64,000 nt of DNA from Filosporella fistucella. Taxonomy: Eukaryota; Ascomycota; Leotiomycetes; Helotiales. The notes beneath the pieces were generated by a model. It searched no databases and was not told the DNA's origin. It worked only from the letters and a program-made list of their open reading frames with translations. Where the stretch lies: positions 1,860,001 through 1,924,000 of the forward strand of contig JAQJZZ010000007.1 of the NCBI GenBank assembly GCA_030077755.1, written 5' to 3'. A program made the translations under genes and the position numbers. Every line of letters starts with the position of its first letter. Position 1 is the stretch's first letter. Positions 47,594-58,433 of the stretch are shown piece by piece.

Positions 47594-48338
47594 ATCCTAA
47601 TCCTGTGCGCAAAATTTAACGTTGGGTATCGCGTTTATGTCGAAAAGTGTCGTGTAGTTCAATTGATGGGATCTCAGGAAAACTCTAACGCCGAGAGTGT
47701 CATCGATCGCGCATTTATCGAGGACGGAAATTCATGGTCGTGCAATACTTTGATGTCGCTTTTGGTGAATTTATCTGTTTGAACAGATTGTCTGAATTGT
47801 TGTGTGTTGTTACGTTGCTGTAGGGTGAGTTGTCGTTTGATTTGGTCTCAGTTGTCGATCTCAGTTGCAACACCGATCGCACTTTCCTCCCAGTTTCTAC
47901 CCGGTTGCAATTGTCTTCGATGTCGTCGTGCAGTATCCGCAGATACTATGATATTGTTGCTAAAGAATCTTTGTCGCGGAATAGGCGGAGTTGGTGCTAT
48001 CGATTGTGATAGAGATGGCTGGTCGTCGTTCCAGGTTGTCTTGAGGTGGCTGGATACCTGGCTGCCTTTGAAATCTGATCGCCGCTAGCAAGAAGCGAGT
48101 CACGTGAATATCAAAGATCGCGAAACTGACACGAACCGACGCGGTTCTCGTCTCTGCCTAATCCTTCCATGGAAAAGAAACCTCAAACGTCGTCTCAAGA
48201 CGGATATCAAAACTCAATATTCCCATTATATGTGAGGGATACAGATCCAAACGACATTTCATTTCTGACAATTACGTCCTTCAATTTCTACAACGTTTCA
48301 TCAAGGGCTTGTACACCAGCCGATCATCCAGCTTTTCC
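47594..48338. promoter_or_regulatory. Divergent promoter region between BYR4 and XRCC4
   Basis: 745 bp separate the two start codons. Frames here (for example 48169-48444, which overlaps the XRCC4 start) are not supported. Both neighbours act in cell-cycle/genome maintenance, so shared control is possible but untested. Confidence 0.4.
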
Positions 48339-49593
48339 ATGGATCCGATTGTGCTCAGGCTTCCCCGCGTTGGCGGGCCAGACGATGAGCCCGAGTTCGT
48401 ACTTCTCAACGTCTCTTCCGCAGGTCACAATCCGCTGGATATAAAGCTGATTGGCACACAAAACGAAAACGTATTTACGGTCTCATGTAAGGTAGCCACA
48501 GGATCGTCCCGGCCGGACCCAACCCTTGGCCTTCAATTTCATGCGTTATTCCGGGACTAATCAAATCTCGGTACTCTAGTAAAGCATAATCAGACTTCAG
48601 AACTGCAAGAAAAAAAGTCGAAACTTAATCAGGATCAATGGCAGAACATATTGTCCATGGTACTGCTTGGTGCCGCCGGAGATGGAGATGATGCCGCCGA
48701 AGGGTTGGAGGCATTTGCAAAAATTGAGGATGGTCCTTCGATGGTCATTACAATACGGAGAAGCGTCGAGGGTATCACGGTATGGCATAGGTGTCTTCTA
48801 ATGTTTATTTATAGTGTCACAGGCTGATACTTGTCAGCAAAAACTCGGTCAAATCACCCTACCCGAGCAAGAAGAGGAAGAGGCAGATTTGTATGACTGG
48901 TGTGGGCTTACTATCAGGGCCAATAATATCTTGGGACAAGAACTGAAAACCACAAAGACCTCATTGACGCAAAAAGATGAACAGATCAAGAAGCTTGAAG
49001 ACAGTCTCGCAGAATTGGTAAAACTGAAAACCGAAAATGACACTCAACTGTTCGAAAAGTTCTCGTTGTTACTCAACGAGAAGAAGTTGAAAATACGAGA
49101 CCAGCAGCGAATCCTCCAATGTTCCAACGTCGACCCAGCCAAACTCGAAGCTATACAAGAGACTCGTTCTACTCGAGCCGCAAGTGTTTCAAGAAAGGGT
49201 AAGCGGAAAGCGAGGGATACAGAGGATATTGATAACTCGTCAGACGAGGGCTTCGAGAAGATGGAAGTGGATGATCAGGCCAATGGTTCAGATCAAGAAC
49301 AGCCACAGACACCAGACGATTCTACAGCAGACGAAGCTACGGCAGATGAGGACTCTGATGAGGAGCCGCCGGTGCCAGCTACAAAAAAGGGCACAAATAC
49401 GAAGAAGGGTGAGGTGATAGATGATGAGAAGCCTTCAAGTTCCTCAGGAACGCTTGCGGATGAGCCATTACCACCACCACGAGTGCTTCCATTTGCTAGA
49501 AAGCCGCCAGCAAAATCACAGCCTCCAAAGTCAGAGCTTAAGATGACAGATCCTGCTGATGGTTCTGAAACGGAATCAGATGACGAGTTATGA
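48339..49593 (+). CDS. XRCC4: XRCC4/Lif1-like non-homologous end-joining factor
   Basis: Three exons, 48339..48486, 48580..48779 and 48838..49593, give 367 aa. The N-terminal head domain is a beta-rich fold (MDPIVLRLPRVGG ... FTVSLKHNQTSEL) ending in DLYDWCGLTIRANNILGQEL. A long coiled coil follows (SLTQKDEQIKKLEDSLAELV, then KLKIRDQQRILQCSNVD), the expected ligase IV-binding stalk. The C-terminus is acidic and Ser/Pro-rich with a basic patch RKGKRKARDTED. XRCC4 scaffolds DNA ligase IV and XLF at double-strand breaks. Low conservation outside the head and stalk is normal in this family. The third exon could begin 15 nt earlier (ADTCQ); I chose the site giving GIT-QKLGQITL. Confidence 0.8.
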
Positions 49594-49921
49594 TTTAAGA
49601 TAGTAACGACTTCATGAGTTTTATGATTTGAATGATTTCAACGATCGTTTCTTTGTGTTCCAATCAACTCACACTTCCTTTGCAAACCTCGTGCATTATG
49701 CAATCCTTGAATTGTTGAACTCGTTGATCTGATGCAAATCTGCAGATTGCATGGGTCACTTTGATTCCGTGCAGGGTCTGGCATTACCAAAACGCGCGAA
49801 GAGAAGATACGAATGTTCTATTTCATGCCAATCGAATAGCTTCTATCACAATTTTTCTATATGGCATACTCGCAACCCAAATTTTCAAAGTGCATACTGA
49901 TGAAGTTAATAAATCTCCTTC
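49594..49921. other. Convergent spacer
   Basis: About 330 bp between XRCC4 and the permease gene; 3' UTRs presumed. A possible short terminal exon of the permease could extend into it. Confidence 0.35.
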
Positions 49922-51789
49922 CTATTTCAAGAAAAAGGATTTAGAGGAAAAGCTTACCCTAAATCTCATATTCTGCTTATCTGTCAAATCCATAAATTCC
50001 ACATCCTGCAAATGTTCCAATCCACTCTGGTCACCTTCTTTATCTCTCCTCTTGTTTTCCCATACATACATAAAGCGCAGCGTGATGGTAGCTATGACTC
50101 CAAGTGCAAGTGTAGCCATGATAGCAACCTTGGCAGGAATATATTCAGGTGCAGTGGCACCGGTGAACGTTAGTGGGCCGATAATATTGCTTGCTCCATA
50201 TGCCTGAGAGCAATCAGAGGAAGTTTGGGGAGTGAGTGACGGGAACTTACGATCAGGATCACGGCATTGATGGTCAGTTTCTTGGTATGACCTGCGTAAT
50301 TTGCCGCTGCCCACGAGTACATGATCGCTAGATCTTCACAGATAATCAAAGCTGTACCTCACACAAAAATTTGGGGATATTGACGATGACTTACTAGCAC
50401 CAAAAGTTCCGATGAGGTAAATACCGGCCAGCTTCGCACCCTTATACTGATTGCCAGACGGCAGAAAACCAATCAGACCACCACCAATGATACCGGGAAG
50501 CAAGAGTCCCACAATTCCCCAGCAGCGACTATTATTTCGACCTGAAACATAAGAAGCTACGAGTACCGAAATCATTCCTATGACTCCACTGGGAATATTG
50601 AGAAGGGCTGATTCTTTCGAAGTGTATCCAAATCTACAAATTTCAGTTCGAATTCAAGCACGACAATTCCGATTGAAGACTCACCCTTTAATCAACGTGG
50701 ACGAAAAGCTCCCTGTGATCCCAGTTGGTACGTTCGCAGCTAAAATGATAACCACAATCATCCACGTCTTGTAGTCCAAAAGCGCTTCCATCATCTGATC
50801 TTTTTTGAATGTACGATTTTCGATTCCGGTCAGATTACTGCGAAGACGCTCGATAGCGAACACTTTCTCATCGCTAGAAAGCCGAGAAGACATTGGGTTA
50901 TCCGGAATAAGGAAGAATACCAAGACTCCCCACACACTTGTCAGAATACCGAAGACGAGATACATGATCTGTACTATGTGAGAGTTTGGGACGACGAGAG
51001 AAGGACATACGGACTTGCCAGGATTTGAATGTTTTCGCTGTGTAAAATTGGAAGCCAAATGATGCTAATGCTCCAATACAACCTCCTGCTCCAATTCCTA
51101 GGTACCATATCCCGATGCGTAGAGGTTGCTCATTACGTTTATACCACATTCCTGTAATGATGAGGAGACTCGGAGCACTCGCTGCCTCGAATACACCGAG
51201 CAAGAGGCGAACAACGATGAGGCCTCCGAAATTGCTGCATGCACTATGAACTATATTGGCGTTTGTAAGAACCTCAGCCAGACAAAGGAAGGAAATTGTT
51301 TACCCGCAATCATGATACCCCACAACACGGTATTGATTCCAAGATACTTGCCCACAGGGAACCTCTGTATAAGCAGCCCATGAAGTGGTTGAAACACAGC
51401 AAAAGTAACGTAGAAGAATGTTGCCAGATATGAGAACTGGGCGGCATTCATATGTGTATCTTTCGTCAGTCCCATAACATTTGCATAATTGACTATCTTC
51501 AATCAGATTTCTATATCGAATTTTCGGACGATGGGTACTCACCAAGTGTTTTATCAATAAATTGAAAGGTATAGACACCCCAGCAGAGTGGTATAACCAT
51601 GAAATCGATTTTCCGCACCAACTTCTTCTCGTCAATGGTTGAGACATGAATATCTCCTTCCGCCCGCAGGAATTGAAGAGCTGCATCTACTTCTCCTGTC
51701 GCCACCTTCTCATCACCTCCAACGAATGTATCAATAGGTGCATTGGCAAATGCCAGCTCTTTCGCTGCCAATTTTGCTTCGTGAGACAT
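49922..51789 (-). CDS. MFS anion:cation symporter, allantoate permease (Dal5) family
   Basis: Seven exons, 51789..51543, 51492..51304, 51250..51015, 50968..50685, 50633..50395, 50327..50251 and 50203..49922, give 517 aa. About twelve membrane segments are visible, for example FMVIPLCWGVYTFQFIDKT, FGGLIVVRLLLGVFEAASAP, YLVFGILTSVWGVLVFFLIP and WGIVGLLLPGIIGGGLIGFL. The first-helix motif FIDKT and the VRLLLGVFEA motif in helix 4 are typical of the Dal5/Tna1/Vht1 group, which carries allantoate, nicotinate, vitamins and other organic anions. The long acidic N-terminus is cytosolic. A GTAAGC donor lies 47 nt before the stop, so a final small exon may replace the last 14 residues. Substrate not predictable. 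Confidence 0.9.
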
Positions 51790-53060
51790 ATCGGGAAGTA
51801 TCTTTTGAGAACTTGGGAGTCAGACAACATTTCCTGAGAAGGGTACGAAACTTAAATAAATGATGCATGCGCAACAAGCGTCTACAGCATCGAGCTTCCC
51901 AAAATGGCGGGTCAGATAAGCATAATGGGCTAGAGAGATAATGCGATAGTGATGCTTGAGCAAGAGTGGGTGATTGAATTGCGACGGCGACGGCCCATCG
52001 GCGAGACTATTTCAGGAGCCCCAGGGCTCTATCATTGAAACGCGACCATTTCCACAGTGAGTATATTACTAGGGTGATGAACGGTAGAGAATTTTCTATG
52101 ACGGGAGGATCTTTGTCAATGTGTATTTTCCTTTCCTACCCTTAAACACTTTGTAGGACGGCTGTATTCAGCCGCTTTCTGTGGACCTGGTTCGCTTCAC
52201 CTCATCTTGAGCTACCCATAAAAAAGGGGTCGACTACTATATTGACTATGATGGACAATGCTTCAAAGCAAGCGCAGAATTGAGGATAGAACCTTAAACC
52301 TTTCTTGCGTGAGGTGACAAGTCTCGTACAGAGATTGGTCTGCAGGGGGGTAATGAAACAACACGACAGTGCGAGAACAAAGGTTAGGTACGCTATTAAA
52401 ATTGTAGAATACTAGAATTTGAAAGAACAGGGTAACGGGAGAGGATTTCAGGTTTCAATATCATTTTCGGCCCGGAATAATATTCCAGTCTTTTAGCTTT
52501 GTTAAGTGAAGAGGGAGAAACTACACAATTAGCGAAGATACGCGAGGGAAAAGGGGGCTGCGACGGCTTGTTGTACGTCACACTTACAACTTACAAAGTC
52601 ATAACCTCTACGTAGCCTAAGTTCATAATTTTAAGAGACAAGAGAGACCAATGGCAACTTAAACATATAGTGTAGATGGTATAGTACGAAGAAGCTAGGA
52701 TCTACCTAGCCATTCGAAACTTAAAGCATCACATGAAAAGAGTAAATACAATGGCGGAACATAAAATTGCCTCTCTGTGCTTGTAAATTGCCCGCGTCTC
52801 TTTATCCCCATCACCTCGAAGACTGCATCGTCCTTTCTAGTCGATGCAGAAGTTTGAATATCTGCTGCTTGAGATTGACCTCATTCACCTGCCTAGTCCT
52901 AGACACGCTTCCCAAACGTAACGCTCCTGCAACTTCTACAAGCGTCTTTCTCCTGCTACATATTCCCCGCTGTTGTCCCAATATCCAACAGACCTCAAAA
53001 ACGACACCACCCATTCTGCTTGCAGCTCACTCCGGATCTCCTTCGCAACCTACAACCACC
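51790..53060. other. Divergent intergenic region
   Basis: About 1.27 kb between the permease start and paralog B. No gene seen; the CT-rich last 300 bp is probably leader of paralog B. Confidence 0.4.
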
Positions 53061-54236
53061 ATGGCTCATTACAGCACAAAGGTAGTTGTTCTGGACGATG
53101 AAATACTGAACAAGTTTAGCTCTGGGGCTATTAAGGTAAGATTTGCATTCCAGTCTTTCTATCTACCTGACCTTCCCGAGACCAAGTCATCAAATGAGTC
53201 TTATTCTAATTCTACATAGGCTATGAGAGACTTTGATTACCACCCACTGCGTGTACGAACAAACTTTCAAGGAAAGTTCGACAAACGATACAGAATCGAA
53301 GGAGCATTGGTTTTTATGACCGGTACCAAGAACGTTCAACCATGTGTTCACTGCGAGGGAAAGATATACAGCCAAGCACCATTCACCGAATGCATCTCCA
53401 ATAAAGAATTTTTTGGTAGTGTGTGTGCAAACTGCAAGTGGGCAGAAGAAGGGGCATATTGTACTGCTAGAACCGATCGTAAGTCAATGAATTCTCCATA
53501 ACATGATAGGAAGAACTGACAGATTATAGGAAATGGTATGATCACGAATCGTACATTGGAACGGCTGGGCGATTGTCAAAAGATAATCGATGTCTTTGTC
53601 AGACGAGCCCCTGGCATACACGAGAAATGGTTCGATGATTGTGTCGAGATGTCAATTCCGGAGTACCAAATTAGATTTGGTGAAGAGGTTATCTTAGATA
53701 CTGTCCTATCAGATTACCAGGGACAAGTCCGAGATGGATTTTTGAAGGAGTGCGAGACCTTGGGTGAGGGTGCGACTAGGGATGGCAATATTGGCGATAC
53801 AAACATCCAAGACTTACTCGATATGACCAAGTCAGAGCTGGACAAACAATTCGACGACGACGAATTTCAGGAAAAATTTGAGAATATAAACGCAGGAAAG
53901 CATTTACTCAAGATCAAAATCGCCAATGAGCGAGCTGCAGTCTGGACCATCATCAAAAAGCACCCGATCTATGCCTTCCTCGAAGATACGGGCGAAAAGA
54001 ATGCCCTTTCCGAATCAGCTGCAAACTTCTTTGATTTGAGATATACTACAATGGTTGGCAGAGCTATTAGCAAGGACATGAAACCCAATGATGATGATGG
54101 TATAGTCTTGGAGCTCGCTGATGATTATGAAACGGGCAGTAATCTTAGAGAGTGGCTGCCAGATCAGGATGAACCAAGGACGGATGAATCGCTGAGGGAG
54201 AAAAATATGAGCGCTTGGGAAGGATTTATGTCTTAG
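53061..54236 (+). CDS. Six-cysteine (DUF3716-like) protein, paralog B
   Basis: Three exons, 53061..53135, 53220..53478 and 53530..54236, give 346 aa. It has the same cysteine spacing as paralog A (CX2CX12CX10CX2CX8C, beginning PCVHCEGKIYSQAPFTEC) and the same intron phases (0 after the short first exon, 1 right after the last cysteine). The helical half aligns by eye: NERAAVWTIIKKHPIYAFLE and NFFDLRYTTMVGRAISKDM, then the acidic tail LREWLPDQDEPRTDESLREK. The leader NFQGKFDKRYRIEGALVFMT corresponds to YNGTFDRKRTLEGALIHLT of paralog A. Identity looks moderate, indicating an old duplication. Function unknown. It is tail to tail with a P450, 127 bp apart. Confidence 0.82.
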
Positions 54237-54363
54237 TCAAAGTAGCTATGGGCACCAGTGGGGCATGCATTTTCCGCTCTTCTTAATGCTATCCTAATTT
54301 GTATGGTGTTTTCGTATTAACCTTATATGGTCATTGCGACTGCTTTAACTTTATTTTGATTCT

Positions 54364-56137
54364 CTAGAATGTCTGCCTACTGCTTTTGAACTGTATGTCT
54401 ATCCTTTCATCTACACCTTCTCGCCTCCTCATCAATACTTCTACATCAAAAGCTGGAGTCGCCAACCCTGCGACAGTATCTTTGCTCTCCGGAGGCGGTA
54501 TGCTCGCAGCATCCGATGCTTCCATATCGAATGCCAGCAGTAAACGTACTGTAAGTGCCATTGCCATATGAACTGCTAAGTATCTCCCAGGGCACAATGT
54601 CCCAAACACGCCATATACACGAAGCTTTCTCTTCTGCAACTCATCCAGCTTTCCATCATCTTTCAAGAATCTCCCAGGGAAGAAATCATCCACCGAAGAG
54701 CCCCATATCTGGCGGTTGAAATGATGTGGTCGGAGTGGTGCAAGCGCATATGTTCCTTTTTTGAGCAAATACTTGCCAGCAAGTGTCGTGTCTTCGTGGA
54801 CATACCGACCGAGTGAGAAGCCTCCATGGAACCTAAGAACCTCGAACCAAGTAGCCAGAAGTTGTGGACATTCCTCTGACATACCTGCGACATCTATAGA
54901 ACCATTTGATTTCTCAACAAACTGATCCAACTCCTTCCTGACTTTGTGGAGAAGATCTCGGTCTGCAAGCAAGTGATGAAACATCCATGTGGATGCCGCC
55001 ATCACATTCGGCCCTAACCCAGCTATCAACAAAAGCTGGTAATCTGTCCAGCCTTCAGCTGCAGCTCCATGCTCTAAACAAAGTGCTCGCACTCGGCCGA
55101 GGAAGCTCTCTTCAATTGCGTCGCTATCCGAGCCAGCACATTTTGAAGCGTACTCGTCGAAGCTGAAATTCTCTAAGCGGCCGCGAACAAATTGACGCGC
55201 CTCCAATAATTTCTTGTCTATCATGAAATCGAAGGGAGCATTCAGGCGCTTCATGTTCATTAGGAACGTCCTATCGTAATACGTATCAGTCCACAAAAGT
55301 TTCTTAGAATGGAGTGGTTGGGAAGTATTACCTCAGATGCTCTACGAACATTGGCTCAGCAAACGGGCCATTGTCGCCTCCCCATAAGGACTTCCCCAAT
55401 GCCCCGACAAGTGTCTTGAATATCCAATCCTCTATTAAAATTGTTTCTCCATCTCCAATCGCATTTCTATTGGGAGTCAAACATAAGAATTCATACATAT
55501 AATCAAGTGACTTGATTGGAAATCTCACATTTTTCGTTCAACGTAACCATCAATTTCCTCAACATACTTCCGCAATTTCTTATTTGGAATGAACTCTTCC
55601 CGGAAGAGTCGCGAAATCTCAGGAGCAAACTTCTTACTCAATTCATCTTCCTCCTTCAAGAGCGCGCATGAGAATTCTCCTAAACCTAGACTTCTCCGAA
55701 AGAGTTGCAAGACCAAAGGGCTCAGACTGAGATGCTGAACCTTTGGCAAGTATCTTGCAAGTTCTGGCCGCACAATGGAAAGCTTCACCTTCGCAGCTCG
55801 AATTGTGAATACTGGCAGGACGTTCTCTGTACTGTAAGTTTTGCGATTAGCTAAGTCTATTTGATGATCAGACCAGCAAGAGAGTAAGGTGGGGTTACCA
55901 TAAGGATGCAAAGTAAGCATGTCCATCTTGCACATATCCCAGTGCATGACCAATATATGGAATGGTTGATGAAACCAAATTCGGAATTTGTAAAGTCTCT
56001 GAGAATTTTCCGGGTTTTTCTGTTGTTGGAAATCTCGAACTCGGACGATGCGAGTATGTTGCAGCAGCGATAATAAATAATACAATTCCTAATACGATAG
56101 GTACAGGGCCAATTGCCAGCAGAGCTTCATTCAACAT
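54364..56137 (-). CDS. Cytochrome P450 monooxygenase with atypical haem loop
   Basis: Four exons, 56137..55899, 55831..55529, 55466..55332 and 55270..54364, give 527 aa. An N-terminal anchor (PVPIVLGIVLFIIAAATY) starts near residue 12. The K-helix ExxR is FEVLRFHGG. The haem loop reads VYGVFGTLCPGRYLA: the axial Cys and CPGR are intact, but relative to the canonical FxxGxRxCxG the conserved Gly four before the Cys is Phe and the basic residue two before it is Thr. The I-helix region (LIAGLGPNVMAASTWMFHHL) resembles the CYP7/CYP8-like group, as in the P450 at 1.2-2.8 kb. It may be active with altered haem environment, or act in dehydration/isomerisation chemistry as some relatives do. The frame is intact throughout, so it is not an obvious pseudogene. 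Confidence 0.88.
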
Positions 56138-56968
56138 CTTGCACCTGCGATTCTAATAATTGATAAATAAAAATGAGCGACGAAGAGTACACCATCTTCA
56201 GTGGGCATAACTGGGTAATAAGGTACCACCGCCTCAACGCCTCACCCATCCCAATTTCCCATATCTTCATAACAATTCCCATGCGGAACAATTTCTCGGA
56301 GACCGCGATGTCGCGACCTTAGACACGGTCTGAAGCGCAGCTGAACGATCTAAGATCCAGCCTCACGACGCTACCGTAGCACCACGACTATCGAGTCACT
56401 ATCGCCTAAAGGGACAAATCCCGCATAATCTGGAGCATTGCAGATCACGTTTTGAAGCTAATAACCCACTTAGGAAAGGAAGGCTGAAGCCTAGATGTAA
56501 ATTATCTACAAAAACAACAAAGTGTGTTTTGTTTTCAGTTCCGCCACGTGAGGGTAAAGCCAAATACGGAATCTAGTCGCCACGCCTAGAAGCAGAATTA
56601 TACCAAATGAAGCTACAAACCCCTGACTAGATATCCCAAAGCAAGGGTGAAGTGATATCTAAGCGAAAGATAGCAGCGTAGTGAGCTGGGAGGCTGGCTG
56701 GGCGTGGAGATACACGAGGTATGGAGATTATTGCAAAGACTGATTTGAGTCTTATTTCTGCTAAAAGCTCAGAGCTGACGCCTCTAATTCCTTTCTTATT
56801 CTAATGTAGTGAATTTGTACCGTAATGTTGGATTCTGGGCTTAAGCCTCGACGCCTAGATGGAGCTGTAAAGCTCTAAGTCTGCAACTCCGCATTCTGGG
56901 ACGGCTCAGAAGAGATATGTGCGCTTGCTATGAGTGATTGGAGAAATGCATGCCCAAAGGAGGGTGAC
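56138..56968. other. Divergent promoter region
   Basis: About 830 bp between the P450 and the small secreted protein; no gene seen. Confidence 0.4.
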
Positions 56969-56976
56969 ATATATAT
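56969..56976 (+). promoter_or_regulatory. TATA-like element upstream of the Thr/Ser-rich secreted protein
   Basis: ATATATAT lies 109-116 bp before the start codon at 57085, inside a CATATATATCC context. Position and sequence only. Confidence 0.4.
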
Positions 56977-57084
56977 CCAGCATCCATCTCTGGCACATAT
57001 GCATTATCTCCTCACAGCCATTCTAAGCCCACATCCTATTGCAATTCCTCCATTATCACATCTTATTTTTCCATCTCAACCAAC

Positions 57085-57723
57085 ATGAAGTTTTCACTCG
57101 CTCTCCTCCTGCCTGCGGCAATCACTGCCAGCGCTCAATTCATTCAGATGCGCGCTCCAGCATGCGCGTCAAACGGAAATAACTGTCAACGTGGGGTTGG
57201 CGGTACAGCTGGTGTCAAACCACCTCAGAGTAGCCGTTTGGCTGATTGTTCAAGCTTGAACACTGTCACTGTTATTCCTGCCACATAGTAAGTACTTGAT
57301 ATTTTCCCAATTGTTATGCAAGGCAGGACTGGCCCTGATTGAGTCTCATAGCACAACCACAACCACAACAACAATTCTTGTGCCGAGTCCATCTCCTGAC
57401 AGTGGAGATGCAAATGTTGTTCCTCGAGCCGCTGTTGTGACTGCTGTTACGGTTCAGCCAACTTCTGTGCCAGCTTATGCTACATACTGCTCCAGTGCTG
57501 CTGCTTGTAAGTATATTCACAGACATCTCATTTCACAGTTCACTTACATGCTTTTACAGACTACAGTGCTTGCTCATGCGCTGGCGCGACCCCGGCTACA
57601 ACTACAGCACCAACTCCCACCTCCGTTGTCACATCGACAGTGACGGAGACTTGCTCTCTGCAGTTCAAGGTGAAACGGGGCATCCAGATGATCGGTGACG
57701 CAATCAACTACAGGAGGATGTAA
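57085..57723 (+). CDS. Small secreted Thr/Ser-rich protein
   Basis: Three exons, 57085..57287, 57352..57506 and 57560..57723, give 173 aa. MKFSLALLLPAAITASAQF is a clear signal peptide. The mature part has a first cysteine pair (ACASNGNNCQRG), repeated TVTV/TTTT segments (a seven-Thr run near residue 69), CSSAAACYYSACSCAGA, and a Pro/Thr stretch (PATTTAPTPTSVVTSTVTET) that could be O-glycosylated. No named domain is recognised; similar low-complexity secreted proteins are common in moulds. The last exon may hide another intron, because a YAG occurs at CTCTGCAG (near 57657-57664), making the C-terminal 25 residues uncertain. Role unknown; wall-associated or effector-like are both possible. Confidence 0.75.
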
Positions 57724-58433
57724 GAAGGGATGGGAGAGTTGGGCATAGGGTATCATTGAAATATTCGGAATAGGTCTAGAACAATAACAGCACAAAAATA
57801 ATCTCACCCAATATGGTCAATCATGTTCCCAGTAACTGGGATGAAACGCAAAATTTCTACAACCAAATCAAATGAAAGCAAACAAAATTCGATTGTCTTG
57901 GTACATCAATCTAATGCGAAGCATGGGAAGGTAATTCCTGCCTCCAACAATGCTATGATAGAAAACACTTTTAAATCGCCCTATCATTTCTGATCAGAGC
58001 AGCCTGAAAGGAGTATTCCCTTCTTCGTCCTCGAGATCCGTTCGAGCCTCTAGCAAAAATTTTTTTTTTAAAAAAAAAGGCGATATGTGATAATAAAACG
58101 AAGGAAATCGTTGTCATGAAAAGAAAGAATATTCAGCATGCCTTCAGTGTTCTCCAAGCGGATTACTGTGCGATGATGTTGTCGTATAGCTTACTATGGA
58201 CGAAATTTTGGTGAGCTTTGGTCCTCCAAGAACGATCTCGCGGCGCTATGGGAGAAGGAGTGAATACTTTTGTGCTCAGACTTCGATCTTTTGAAATCCC
58301 GAGATCATCGACCACAATAGGGTAGGATGAAGATGTGGAAGGACGATCGGGTGAAATTGGTATTTATTTTAGACTCCGGCACCACCTGGTGCCAATAGCT
58401 TCCAGAACGCCTTCAAATGCCGGAACTCATATC
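57724..58433. other. Convergent spacer with A/T homopolymer block
   Basis: About 710 bp, no gene. A5T10A9 at 58055-58078 is a notable homopolymer block. Confidence 0.45.
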
